A DNA stretch of 64,000 nucleotides from assembly GCA_028554755.1 (NCBI GenBank), contig JAPTOF010000008.1, positions 16,473,001-16,537,000 of the forward strand, written 5' to 3'. Below, piece by piece: positions 10,531-22,815 of this stretch. Both the position numbers and the translations under genes were made by a program. Numbering within the stretch: position 1 is the first letter of the stretch; each line of letters starts with the position of its first letter. The notes under the pieces are model-generated. The model was not told the DNA's origin. It worked only from the letters and a program-made list of their open reading frames with translations, and made no database searches. Source of the stretch: Cordia subcordata (taxonomy: Eukaryota > Streptophyta > Magnoliopsida > Boraginales > Cordiaceae).

Positions 10531-11842
10531 TGTTAGGATTAGTATGCCTTAAAGCTCACTTGTACATGACATTTTGGATGCTAAACAATGTACAATCATT
10601 TTTGTTAAGTGGCATTATGAGTTTCCTACATTTTATCTCTGTTATGTTTTATTGACGCATGTGTAAAAGCCCCTTGACATGAACTAATGACTTGGATGCA
10701 CAGTGAGGCTGGACACAAAGTAGTTCTAAGTCTAGATTTAGTCCCATCATAAATTGAATCCATAACCAAATTGTTGTGTTGGATACTCTAATGGGATAAG
10801 GTTATATTGAGCAACTCTCCTCTTTAAAGGTGATCTACCTAGGTCATTGGAGGACTTTCCAGATTGTAATGTGTCACGTATTGGACAAGACCATTGTGAG
10901 TATGTTTTCTAGAGGCGTACTATCAAAGAAAGAAAACAAGACACTCACTACTACTAAATGATCATTGCTCTTAATCTTAAGCATATGTGGATGAACTAAT
11001 GAATTTTGGGTTTGGTACTTTGATTCACTGTGGGTGAGATCTTACTTTACTAACATCAACAGCCTTGTGCATTAAGTGCTAATTTCTAATTAAATTGGAA
11101 CATGCATATGCAATATAGAATCTATGCGCCCCCTTTGGGATTGTTCAAATTTATCATCTGAATTTAGATCTAGTGATATTACCTTTATAGGAGTATCGGT
11201 CATATGGCTTGAGGGTCACTCTCAAGATCAAGAGATTCCATGACCAAAGATGGTTAGCAATAGGAAAAGAAGCCCAACGGAAAAGATGTTGCTAAAGAGG
11301 TGATAGTACAAAGGCCAAAGGACTGACTTTAGCTACGGGTATACATAGAGAGGCATTACGGTTAGTTATTTAGTAGGTCAAAGACAAAGTTCACATTCTT
11401 TTGTGACAAGATTCTGGGTAATGACAATTATTCTTAGAATGCAACTTTGATCTTATGGTGGAATAGATCAGAGTAAAAAATAATTATTATGTCACCTAGA
11501 TCGGGCAAGGATATTTTTAATTATTTTTTGAAGCCAAGGTTAATTGTGTCTTCTTGGTCCCTTCCCTAATTGAAATGATTTTGAAAGAGTAATCTTGAAA
11601 GAGCAAATTCCATATTGTAGTAGTAGCCTTAATGGGCCAAAGCTTGGAATTGGATTTGGGCTTTCTTTAATGTCCAAGATAACTTAATTGGGCTAGGATG
11701 GTGTCCTATTGGGCTTGGGCCCTCACATGGATTATGGACTATGTGTTGGGCTTGGCCCAAGTTTTCCAAGACAAGTGGATAACTTACAAAAGCCTACAAA
11801 AACAAGTGGACAACTTGCACAAGTCTTCCAAGACAAGTGGAC
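10531..11842 (+). repeat. Copia C1 3' LTR, first part
   Basis: It starts TGTTAGGATTAGTATGCC and runs into the 31-bp minisatellite, where element A is inserted at 11843. The remaining 0.6 kb resumes at 19157. The two parts sum to about 1.93 kb, the length of the other LTRs of this family (1.89-1.96 kb). Confidence 0.92.
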
Positions 11843-13723
11843 TGATCGCTATTCGTGAGCACAAGCCCAAATAGCCCGTAAGCACACGGGATGTATGTAG
11901 TATAGTGTGTGCGAGTGCGAGGTCGAATCCACGAGAAAGCCTAATGTGTATGGTGTCCTAGGCTAAGTGCATCCTAAAAGCTGCGTGTTGAGGTCCTAAC
12001 TACAATGTTTTTGGGATTTTTTATTTAAAGTGAGCTCAGGAAAAGTAAACCTAATCTAAGAACAACGAAATAAAAAGGTGATGTGTGTGTGTGATGGGGG
12101 AATTAGGCGATCAAAGGGGATGCTAACACATGGAAATGGGGAATAAGGTGATTACGGCTTGCAAATGGGTGATTATTACTTCTTATTAGGGTTGCTTGAT
12201 GGATTAAACTCGGTTGCTCTCATCTAGTCTCCTAATTAACCTCCTAATTACACCCTAAGACTCAGTGCAAATTCGTCCCTAGGTGTCGACCCCTAGAGCC
12301 ACGGCGTATGATCTTTATGACTTAGGGCATAGGGCTAGCTAGTTAGGATTCTAGGTGACTTAGATCGATCTAATCTTAGAGTCTAAGCCGTTGGATAGAT
12401 TTAAAGCCAAGACCTAGTCCGTCTAAGGTCGACTAACATACCCTGAAACCCATTAGCTAGATTTAAAGCTAAGGGAGACTCGACCTAGGCTAGCCAATAG
12501 CTATGCAACACCGATCATCATCACAATAGCGGGTATTAATGTTTGAGCACAAAGCAAACATATCTAGGGCGTGGCGTTTGAGAATATTTTGGGGTATTCT
12601 ATTGTTGCACACATTGATATACTTAGAATACACCAATTTAAGCAATAGCACCCGACATGTATGCAATGGAAGCCATTTATGCAATTAAATATGCTAACAT
12701 ACACATAGACATGTATATAGTCATACCCACTCCATGTAATCACCACACAAACACATAGAGATGCTAGGATAATGATTTAGAAATGGTTAATAGCACAATA
12801 GACTTCAATGTATATATGCAACTCTTTGAGGCATTTTAACAAACACAAAGACATGTATGAAAAATAGCCCTTAAAACCCTAAGCATGAAGCATATATACT
12901 TAAATCCATCAAATACCCATAATAATAATGTAATAATCATCCATAATACCAGAGTAAATCACCCTACATAGCTCTAATCAAACATATATTAACTTAGGAT
13001 AAAAGAGAGACAAAGAAGCTACCCTTTTATCCAAAGCCATATCTTTACAATCCATGAGCTATGCCCTCCTTGTGTTTGATCCTCTTAGAGGCTTGATTCC
13101 AAAGTGCTTTTGTGTATGAAGAGTGTGTGAGAGGTGGGAGATGAGAGGATTATGGTTATTGGGATATCAGTGTGAAAGAATGCAACTTTTTGTTATATAA
13201 AATGGCCAAAAGCGAGCTTATATAGCCAATTTCTGCGACTACTGGAACACTTAACTGGAGCACCAGTACCAAGAGGTCTCTATTCTAGTAGTAGAAGCTT
13301 ACTCTCTATTTTTGGCAGAATAGTGAGCCGGTACACCGGTGCTTTGAAGCCAGTGCTTTGGTAGTGCCTGTTTGCTCTTTTTTGGCTTCGTTTTAGTGCC
13401 GTTTTTCTTCCGGTTGAGTTGGTCTTTGTCTAAAAGCCTCTAATCTTGCTTTTCTTCCACTTTTCATCCTTAAAATCTTCTTCAATTCTTGCCCAAGCCA
13501 TCTCCATCTTTGATCAGCTCAAGACATTCCTTAAACTCACCTAAAACACAAGATAAGTGTACTTCAGTGTAGCATTTATGCTTTAAACTCAACTGTAGAC
13601 ACCTAAAGCTTAATATGCTCAAGTATGATATAAATGCTATACTAATACACCTTATAGAGCACAAAACACCTCAAAATAGATATAGAAGTACAATACAAAT
13701 TCACACACGAAACCAACACATCA
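11843..13723 (-). repeat. Element A 3' LTR (left)
   Basis: 1,881 bp, bounded by TGATCGCT and ..ACACATCA. On the minus strand (the element's own sense) a TATA-like GCTATATAAGC lies near 13226-13216, downstream of boxes built on GGAGCACCAGTACC near 13270-13250. Long, near-colinear similarity to 17284-19151 proves the pair. Confidence 0.9.
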
Positions 13724-15200
13724 ACTCCCCTAAACTTTTTCCTTGCTTGTCCCTAAGCAAGCCCAAATCTAAGTTTATCTCTAAAGTCAATACAAAGGGT
13801 TGCCTAAGGAATTGACTCGATATCATGGTTAGCTTAAGAAGCATAAAAGGGGCATTCCTATTATGGAGAGATCCTCAAGTCTCTTCGGATCCTCCCTCTA
13901 CTCAAAAAGGGCCTCGAACCTCGTGGAAAGTTCCCGAGTAGCCAAACCACCACAAGCCTAAGATTCTAACGCACGCACTTGGGATGTTGATATTTTGTGC
14001 CTCTTCGACTAACATGGCCTCCCCAACATGCACAAAGCCTTAAAGACAAGAAGAGACAGAATATACATACACATTGGCTTATAAAAAGCCTTATTCACAT
14101 ATCTACATAGAGGATAACTTGTACTAAGTTGACATTGTGTCACTTGTGCACTTATTAACAAAAATTTTTTTGGTGCCTTTGGCTTTTTCTCTTTTTCACC
14201 TTTTTTTTTGGGTGATATTTTTTCACCTTTTTGCCTTTTCCAATTTTTTTTTGGATTTTTCATGCTTTGTATTGTATTCACACAAAAAGAAAAGAAAAAG
14301 AAAGACTTTGGCACATCAAAACAAACCAATAAAAGAAGGGCACTCATATTAACAACCCTTTTTCAACTCTTTCCTACCAAGCTATGGGGTGGCTTCAAAG
14401 GTCATTCTTAAAAGGTCCTTACTCCCCACAACTTCCAAGGGCGTCCCCTCCAAGACCCGATTTTCAATCCACTCTATTCATTCCCTATAATACAACTCAT
14501 ATTCACCAATCAATTGAGTCAACCACAATGGCCAACACAACGATTAACCAAGAAATAAACAACTTTACCCACATCAAAATTGAAAAATTTTCACCATTTT
14601 AAGCACACAAAATGCACATCTACCCTAATCGAAGCATAAAACAATAAAACCAAACTCCCACACCCCTAAACCTAAACTTTGCTTGTCCTCAAGCAAATAG
14701 AACAATACCACTCAACAAGCAAATCGGCAACACAAAGCAAGTAAGGGTGGTGGGGATAGGGTAGATAAATAAGGAACAAGTAGAGAAAGGATAGATACAA
14801 CCTTACATTCTTTGAAGCTCTTCAATGCCAATGGATAATATTCAACTACTAATCCCTATCTGTTAAAAAGCATAAACACTCAAAGTACATGATTAATAAC
14901 ATTGCCATGCGAGCTTGCATTGGCATCATCAAATGATAAATAAGGTGTATGAAGAATAGGAAATGATAGAAGTGAGGATCAACACTTGGGAGGGTAAAAA
15001 AAATAGTAAACGAGAAGAAAAATGGAAATCAAAGAACGATAATACTAAAAGCAAATAAAAGAAAAAGAAAACAAAGAAAGCAAATGAAGTATAAATATGT
15101 CTACAGTGCCTCTTAGCAGCGTTGAATTTAATGCCTTTAGCCAAGCGCTAGTGTTAAAGCAATACATGCTTAAAATTAAGAGGTACAAATTGCCGAACAT
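13724..15200 (-). other. Element A non-coding 3' tail with two polypurine-like boxes
   Basis: The tail lies between the conserved gene and the 3' LTR. The terminal polypurine box is at 13724-13757 next to the LTR, and a second similar box (GAGGACAAGCAAAGTTTAGG on the minus strand) is at 14671-14694. A dyad TGACATTGTGTCA is at 14130-14142, and a pyrimidine-rich tract at 14160-14260. All have counterparts in element B (49529-51091) and in 170-1250. Short frames within it are low-complexity and I do not call them genes. Confidence 0.75.
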
Positions 15201-17119
15201 TCAACCATGCACAGACAGTAGAAGGAAAGGGTCATGCGCTATATGATGGGGTATTGAATGCACAATGCACCCCTTTTCAAGATTCCACCCTAAAACATCA
15301 AATAAGAATGTGTGCACAAGTGTGAAAGGTGTCATGCATAAACGTGAAAGATCATGCCCTGCTTCCTCTCTAACTAACCACACCATGGCCTTCTTTTTAT
15401 AATCAAGAGCTAGGAACACACCCTCCCCATGGGTCAAAGATAGGTCTAATGCATGCAACATGGAAAATGTGCTTTCTAACTCTAGATGAAAATGTTCTAT
15501 GCATGAAGGCACGAACGTGAGCTCTAAAGAGGGAGGCTCAGCGGAATGGGAAAAGGGGATTGAAATGGCTCTCGAAGAAGGAAGGGCAAGGGTAAGGCAT
15601 GATTAAGTACTACACTTTTCCTCTCCACAAGATATAATATGTTCGAGCCTAGGTTGCTTTAACTCCTCGTGAGAGGTGAATTCGATCCTTATGGGCTCTA
15701 TTTCCATTAGTGAATCATCAAACATCCAAAGAGACCCATAGATCATTCTTCCAAGCATGCCAATTTCTTTTTTATATGTCTTCTTAGAGTTGCTATTCTC
15801 TTCAACATCATGATTTTTAACTCCAAGAAACTTATCATCTAAAACCTCCAAAATTGACGTCTTGTTTTCCCTAATGGATAACTTTAAACCTTCACTAGCT
15901 AAGGTCTCTTTAAATTCAATAATATATTCTTCATTTGTGGGTGTCATCTCACCATCATGTTTTTCATACGGGGTAGACACATATAAAAGGGACAATGGGA
16001 ACTCAAAGGATTTCGGGTCATGGATGCGTGAATGCTCAAGGGAGATGTGTACCCTATACTCCCTAAATGTAGACTCGAAATGCAAATGAGTGCTATGATC
16101 ATGAGACTCAACCTTCAAGTGTGCGGAATGTGTGGGATGAGGAGAAAGAAAAGGCTCACGTGACTCAATGGAAGACGTTGAAAGCTTATGAGGATAGGGT
16201 ACTACTTCCTCTAAAACATATTCATAAGAGTCATCAAGAACCAAATTATCATTAAGCTCATTCTCATCCTCACTACAAGATGTTATCTTTCCATCAACCT
16301 CTCTTTTTAGTCGTCTCTTTAATACATCATCATTTCCACCCCTAGTCACCTCATCGTTACGTCTCATCTCTATCCCGTCAGCTCATTCTAAAGGTATTTC
16401 AACATTCTCGCTCATGCGTTGCATTCTCTCAACCATTCTCTTTAAGCGCTTACCTAGAGATTTGGTGTCTTGCTTCAAACTCTCTAGTTCTTCTTGATTG
16501 GATTGGAGGAGAGATTGGAATTGCTCAAGTATTTGATCTAATTGCTCCGAGAATGAAGACATAACGGAAGAGGGTTCAACCGAGTGAAAATGGTAAATAT
16601 ATTGATTGGGATTACTATAAGCACAACTATTATAAAACTCAGAGGAGGTGTGGGTAGGGAATGACGGTGCAGGAGATGGACTTTCAAAGCAATGAGGTGG
16701 AAAATATGAAAAGTCGTCTTGATCCCAATATGAAGATACATGATGTTGCTCCCTAGAATCATGATAATAGGATGAAGATGCATGCATGGGCATATGATTA
16801 CTAGGGGTATAAGGCGTAGCATGCAATCGGGGGTAAGGGTGAAAGGTAGGGCAAGTATTGGAATCATAAGCTGAACTTCCACATAGATTGCAATGACAAG
16901 AATATCATTGCTATAGTCATGATTTCTAAATGAAGATGCATGAGATGCTGCATGATAATAGGGGTCATAGTTAGCACTAGCCCTAGGTGGGGAATTTTCA
17001 AGGGGACAGAAAACCGCTGGATGTATAAAACTACCACAAATGTGACATACAATGGAAACAAGTTCAAGAAATGGGGAAGATGATACAAGTGACCACCATG
17101 ATGCATTAGGATCATTCAT
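15201..17119 (-). pseudogene. Element A conserved protein (CCHC knuckle, coiled coil, novel C-terminus), broken
   Basis: The product starts MNDPNASWW at 17119. A perfect CX2CX4HX4C knuckle (C25, C28, H33, C38; 17006-17047) follows. Then come a His/Ser/Tyr-rich segment (YWDQDDFSYFPP), a predicted coiled coil (about 16560-16390), an acidic stretch and a C-terminal domain ending near 15201 (motif PSCIEHFHLELE, then DLSLTHGEGVFL). Breaks seen: a frame change near 16870, a TGA near 16381 and a TAA near 15605. Total span is about 640 codons. Element B encodes the same protein. I do not recognise the C-terminal domain. A nucleic-acid-binding gag-like role is inferred from the knuckle and coiled coil only. 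Confidence 0.75.
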
Positions 17120-17283
17120 GATTAATTGACACAAGTAAACCTTTTCATAATGCTAAACAAAAATTTTTTTTTTTAATTTTTCTTTTATTAACCAAAGTAA
17201 TAAAAGCATGAAAAGAAAAGATAAAACAACACGTAACAAGCTAAGACACACAAAAACTAAGAAACCAAATGGCACCAAAAACT
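17120..17283 (-). other. Element A leader with degenerate primer site
   Basis: Directly inside the right (5') LTR the minus strand reads AGTTTTTGGTGCCATTTGG (17283-17265). This resembles the TTTTTGGCGCCGTTGCCGGGG primer site of Athila-type elements, but only its first half is kept. The A/T-rich leader is 164 nt long and ends at the gene's ATG (17119). No other feature is seen. Confidence 0.65.
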
Positions 17284-19151
17284 TGATCGCTATTCGTGAG
17301 CATAAGCCTAAACAGTGCGCAAGTGCAAGGGACGTGTATAGTATAGTGTGTGCGAGTGCGTGGTCGAATCCATGGGAAGGCCTAACATGTATGGTGTCCT
17401 AAGCTAAGTGCGTCCTAAAAGTTGCGTGTTGAGGTCCTAACTATAATGTTTTTGCGGTTTTTGTTTTAAAGGGAGCTCGGGAAAAGTAAACCTAATCTAA
17501 GAATAAGGAAATAAAAAGGCGATGTGTGTGTGATGGGGGAATCAGGCAATCTAAGGGGATGCTAACACGTGAAAATGGAGAATAAGGTGATTACGACTTA
17601 CAAATGAGTGATTATTACTTCTTGTTAAGGTTGCTTGATGGATTAAACTCAATTGCTCTCATCTAGTCTCCTAATTATCCTCCTAATTACACCCTAAGAC
17701 TCAGTGCGAATCCGTCCCTAGGTGTCGACCCCTAGAGCCACGGCGTATGGTCTTTATCACTTAGGCCATAGGGCTAGCTAGTTAGGATTCTAGGTGACTT
17801 AGATTGATCTAACCCTAACATCTAAACCATTGGCTGGATTTAAAGACAAGACCTTGTCTATCTAAGGTCGACTAACCTACCCTAAAACCTATTAGCTAGA
17901 TTTAAAGCTAAGGGAGACTCGACCTAGGCTAGCCATTAGTTATGCACCACCGATCATCTTTACAATAGCGGGTATTAATGTTTAAGCGCAAAGCAAACAC
18001 ATCTAGGGTGTGGCATTCAAGAATATTTTGGGATATTCTACTGCTGCGTACACAGTTGTACTTAGATTACACAAATTTAAGCAATGGCACCCGACATATA
18101 TGGAATAGAAGCTATTTATGCAATTAAATATGCTAACACACACATAGACATGTATATAGTCATACCTACTTCAAGTAATCACCACACAAACACATAGAGA
18201 TGCTAGCATAATGATTTAGAAATGGTTAATAGCACAATAGACTTCAATGTATATATGCAACTTCTTTGAGGAATTTTAACAAACACATAGGCATGTATGA
18301 AAAATAGCGCTTGAAACCCTAAGCATAAAGCATATATACATAAATCCATCAAATACCCATAATAATAATGTAATAATCATCCATAATACCAGAGTAAATC
18401 ACCCTATGTAGCTCTAATCAAACACACATTAACTTAAGATAAAAGAGAGACAAAGAAGCTACCCTTTTATCCAAAGCCATATCTTTACAATCCATGAGCT
18501 ATGCCCAAATCCTTGTGTTTGATCCTCTTAGAGGCTTGATTCCAAAGTGCTTTTGTGTATGAAGAGTGTGTGAGAGGTGGGAGATGAGAGGATTATGGTT
18601 TTTGGGATATCGGTGTGAAAGAATGCAACTTTTTGTTTTATAAAATGGCCAAAAGCGAGCTTATATAGCCACTTTTTGCGACTACTGGAACACTTAACCA
18701 GAGCACCGATACCAAGGGGTCTCTACTGTGGTAGTAGAAGCTTGCTCTCTGTTTTGGTAGAATGGTGAGCCGGTGCACGGGTACTTTGAAGCCAGTGCTC
18801 CGGTAGTGCCTATTTGCTCTTTTTTGGCTTCGTTTTAGCTCTGTTTTGCTTCCGGTTACTTTGGTCTTTGTCCAGAAGCCTCCAATCTTGCTTTTCTTCC
18901 ACTTTTCATCCTTAAAATCTTCTTCAATTTTTGACCATTCCATCTCCATCTTTGTTCAACTCAAGACATAAAACACAAGATAAGTGCACTTTAGTATAGC
19001 ATTTATGCTCTAAGCTCAACTATAGACATCTAAATCTTAATATGCTCAAGTATGATATAAAATGCTATACTAATACACCTTATAGAGCACAAAACACCTC
19101 AAAATAGATATAGAAGTACAATGCAAAATCACACACGAAACGAACACATCA
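17284..19151 (-). repeat. Element A 5' LTR (right)
   Basis: 1,868 bp, bounded by TGATCGCT and CACATCA, colinear with the left LTR. A TATA-like run occurs near 18660-18670 on the minus strand. The open frame at 18638-18949 lies in U3 and I do not treat it as a gene. Confidence 0.9.
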
Positions 19152-19156
19152 TGGAT

Positions 19157-19771
19157 AACTTGCAAAAGACTACAAAAACAAGTGGACAACTTGCATAACT
19201 CTTCCAAGACAAGTGGACAAGTTGCATAAAGGAAATTACTACATGCAAATTTTCTCCCACATTGAAAGATTAGCAACTTTGGGTACCAAGGTTTTCTCTA
19301 TAAATAGACAAGACCCTACACCTTTTGTGTAATCCACTTTGTAATTAATTTCTTCCTCTTTGGTAAGAAAATACTACAACATAGAGTACACACTTATTGT
19401 GTGATTTGCTTTAGTTTTCAAAAGCATATTACTTTGCTTCTTCCCATATAAGAGGCTATTCTCTCAAGATAAGTCTTTTTAATCATAGGGAAGAAGACTA
19501 GGGAGTTGCCTATTGCGACACCCTTATAGTAAATTTTTGGTGGCCTTGTTCATGAGTAAAAATAAGCTCGTAATAGTTATAGCTTCATTAAAGGCCCCAC
19601 ACTTCAAGAGGTTAGCTTTACATATTTTGCAAATACTAGTTATGTTTTATATGTTCTTAAGCCTATTCTTGTATGTGTTATGTGGATATATTGTTTTCCT
19701 AGCATGTTTTCTTAGTAAAATTTTTGAAAATATGAACTAGGATACACCACACTTAATATATCGATCCTACA
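19157..19771 (+). repeat. Copia C1 3' LTR, second part
   Basis: The LTR resumes after element A within the minisatellite, has the TATA box near 19299 and ends ATATCGATCCTACA at 19771. The candidate right target duplication is AAGAG (19772-19776). Its left partner is lost with the 5' end of C1. Confidence 0.9.
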
Positions 19772-21660
19772 AAGAGATCCCTTAGAAATCCCCTAGTTCC
19801 TTTTAATCCTAAACCCTATAGGATTGCTAGACATTTCAAGAATTTAGGAGATCTTCTTGATGAGATGGCCGATCCTAATCATCCTTCTAATCCTCCCATT
19901 CCCTCAATGAATCCCATTCCATCTCATGATCATCATGGGCATCAAGCCCAAGATCATTTTAGACAAGAGCCCTGTAGACCGAATCCACTTATAGATGATG
20001 AACCAACTCTTAGGCAATTCTTTCTTCCCAAAGCTTTTGAGCCTAATTTGGCTATTCAAATTCTGGGTTTTGGGGAAAACAAACTTTGAGATTAAGCCTA
20101 ATATGTTGGCCATGCTTTCTTTCTTCTACGAGAGAAGCAATGAGAGTCCTTTAGAGCATATTACTGATTTTGTTTAGATGAGTTGCATTCTCTATGTCCC
20201 CAATGTCTCCCAAGAGTTTATATGTCTAAGGTTGTTTCCTTTCTTTCTTAAGGATAAGGCTAGGACTTGGTTGTATTCCTCACCTAATGGTTGCATTACT
20301 ACATGGGCTGAGCTTTAATATAAGTTTTTTCAAAAATTTTATCCTATGGCTAAGACGGCTGACCTTAGGACTGCCTTGGCTTTCACCAAACATGATCTAG
20401 AATCCTTTCATGAGGCTTGGAAGAGGTTCAAGAACCTTTTTAGACAATGTCCACACCACAAGTATAGCAATCATGACCTAGTACAATATTTCTTTTGAGG
20501 TTTAAATGAACAAAAGAGAATGATGGTCAATGCCACCTCCAGTGATGGCTTTTATCTTTTGGGACTGACTGAGGCATGGGAGAAAATGGAGTTGATGGCC
20601 GAAAATTCTTTTCAAAATTTTGCTATGGAAAGGTCTAGTCGGGAAGGTAATAGGAAAAGTGTTAATGAGGTTGAAGTTTCTTTAGATTTACCCGCTAAGG
20701 TAGAAGGTTTGACAAATAAGTTAGATCAATTCATTTCATTGTCTCTTTCATCTCATGGTCATAAGACTAGTCCCCTAGGTTCTTTCTCTACCCCTTTAAT
20801 TGTTGAGGTTCCTGCATTATGTTCCGAGTCATCTCATGAGACCATAGCTTACCCCATTAACATCCCAATTTCTCGAATTCATGAAAGACCAAGTGTGTGC
20901 CACACAAGGTTATTCTCGTGACTATAATCCATACTCGAACACATACAATCTAGGTTGGAAGGACCCAAAATTTTCTTGGAAACAAGGTCAACATGAGTCT
21001 AGTTCACATGCCCAAGCTCTACCCCAGCAGCAACCCTATCTTTAACATCCCCTAAGTTTCTATCATCTGAATCAGCCTCATCTCACTAGTACTCCTCAAC
21101 CTCAGGCTTTACCTGCTCCTCCTAATAGCCAGTCTTCTAGCAATGATGTGATGAAGTTAATGCAATTTATTCAGAATCAGCAGCAAGCATTAGCTAGCTA
21201 GTAGCAAGAATTAGCTGATAGTAGGCAAGAGATGGCTAGCTATAGGCAGTAGATGGCTAGGTTTGAGACATAAGTAGAAGAGATTGCCATGCAGTTAAGT
21301 GCTAGAGACCCTAGGAAATTGCCTTCTCAACCAGAGGTAAACCCTAGAGTCCAGTCTTGTTCCTCCACCGATACCATTTATCCCCCTCAGGCCCAGGCTA
21401 AGCCCGTCACCACTCTTAGGAGCAGTAGGGTAGTAGATAATAGAGTAGGAGTTGTCTTTGCAGTGCCTACATCTAGTGGTTCTTCTGAGTCTAGAGAGCC
21501 ACAAAATGGTCCTGTTGAGAGGGATTCTAAAGAAGGTCCTGTTGAGAGAGTTGAGCCTACTAGAGACCATGGAGAAAGCAGTACTTCCCGTCTTCATCGG
21601 AGGGAAAAGAGCCTATTGATGATTCCCATGTGTCTAAAGGTGTTGAACCAAGAATTTACT
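19772..21660 (+). pseudogene. Athila-type Gypsy gag, broken
   Basis: The N-terminus is read from before the ATG at 19865 (MADPNHPSNPP). The capsid-like core follows with blocks such as FFLKDKARTWLYSSP, GCITTWAEL, EAWKRFKNLFRQCPHH and GLNEQKRMMVNATS, the hallmark of Athila gag. Later parts are Gln- and Pro-rich (about 20930-21290). Stops at 20175, 20318 and 20498 and several more near 21190-21270 kill it. Copia C1 inserted upstream of the ATG. The gag would form the particle shell. Confidence 0.85.
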
Positions 21661-22345
21661 TTCCATCCACTTTAGAGAGGCCCGTACCTAGTGAGGATTC
21701 TAGGTTTTCAAGCTTATAGAGCATCTTAAAGACCTTATGGTCAATCTTCCTTTAATAGATGCAATCCTTTCTATCCCCTCCTATTCTAAGTTCTTTAAGA
21801 ATCTTTGTACAAGGAAGTGTAGGTCATCGAACATTCCAAAGGAGGTGAGGCTTATAGAGAAAGGAGTAGTATTTGCACTTCGGGCCTTTCGGCCAAAATG
21901 AGTGACCCTAGAGCTTTCACCATTCCTTGTAATATCCGTGAGACCCAGATTGATCACACCTTACTAGATTAGGGTCTAGTGTGAATCTCATTCCCTACTC
22001 TGTCTTTCAATAGCTAGGTCTAAGTGAGTTATCCCCTACACATGTTACTCTTCAACTAATTGATAGGTCCAAGCGTAGACCTAAAGGTGTGATAGAGGAT
22101 GTTATGGTCTAGGTAGGTGAGTTCGTGTACCCTGTTGACTTCATGGTGTTAGATATGGATTTAGGACATGACTTTAGACATTCTATGCCCGTTCTTCTAG
22201 GTCACCCCGTCCTTTCCATTGCAAATGCCATTATTTATTATAGGTTGAGGTTATTAAAGATAAAATTTAGGAATTTTAGGTCTACTATGAAGGTTGCCAA
22301 GGCGGTGAATATGGCTAGTATAGGATGAGAGGATAGAAAAGAGTG
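21661..22345 (+). pseudogene. Athila-type protease region, broken
   Basis: The block from about 21900 keeps the Athila protease context: FTIPCNIRETQIDHTLLD, then a stop where the catalytic DLGAS-type motif should be. Further on come LIDRSKRRPKGVIEDV-like and YPVDFMVLDMDLGHDF stretches (22125 onward) and a final LLGHPVLSIANA. The catalytic motif is destroyed by stop codons. The family cleaves the gag-pol precursor. Confidence 0.78.
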
Positions 22346-22815
22346 CTTTAGAGTTGATGTGATTGATTCTTGTATAGAGAACTATGACCGATAGAGAAGA
22401 TTTGAGAAAATTTAAGGAATTATTGTCTAGCTTTGATTTGAAGACCTTAGAGCAAAAGTGTGTAGCTTCTATCTCCATAGTTGAGAGCCATTTAATTGAT
22501 AAGTCACTTTAGGTTAACCCTTCTAGTCTTGATTCTAGTGATGTTCCCACTGATGATGTTGAGGTTGAGAACCCCTTGATTGAACCTACTCCTTCTTTAG
22601 AGTTCAAACCCTTTCCCGATCATTTGAAGTATGCAATCCTAAGCCCTAGTGAGACCCTTTCGGTTATCATAGCGTTTGATCTTTCTAGTGAGCATGAGAA
22701 GCATCTCATAGAGTTTCTTAGGAAATATAGGAAGGCTGTAGGGTGGAAAATTGATGATTTGAGAGGTACAGACCTTTTGGTTTGCATGCATCATATTCAC
22801 TATAAGGACGGAGCC
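22346..22815 (+). pseudogene. Athila RT N-terminal fragment
   Basis: At 22576-22815 the frame matches the start of Athila reverse transcriptase: LEFKPFPDHLKYAILS, then EHEKHLIEFLRKYRKAVGWKI and CMHHIHYKDGA. It ends exactly where a Gypsy LTR begins at 22816. The rest of pol is not found to the right, so an additional deletion is likely. Confidence 0.8.

Larger units (their letters stand above)
11843..19151 (-). mobile_element. Element A: non-autonomous Gypsy-like LTR retrotransposon
   Basis: Two LTRs (11843-13723 and 17284-19151) in the same orientation bound a 3.56-kb internal region. The target duplication is TGGAC (11838-11842) and TGGAT (19152-19156). A degenerate primer site lies inside the right LTR and a polypurine tract inside the left LTR, so the element reads right to left. 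The internal part encodes one gag-like conserved protein and a 1.5-kb tail. No protease, RT, RNase H or integrase is present. It must have used enzymes from another element; an Athila-like partner is the best candidate (see 1-2067). Confidence 0.88.

Noticed and set aside
18638..18949. 103-codon minus-strand frame in element A LTR
   Set aside because: It lies in U3 over the promoter and is absent as a frame from the left LTR at 13200-13510.
21295..21597. 100-codon minus-strand frame in the Athila gag region
   Set aside because: It is antisense to the gag C-terminus, has low complexity, and has no homolog known to me.
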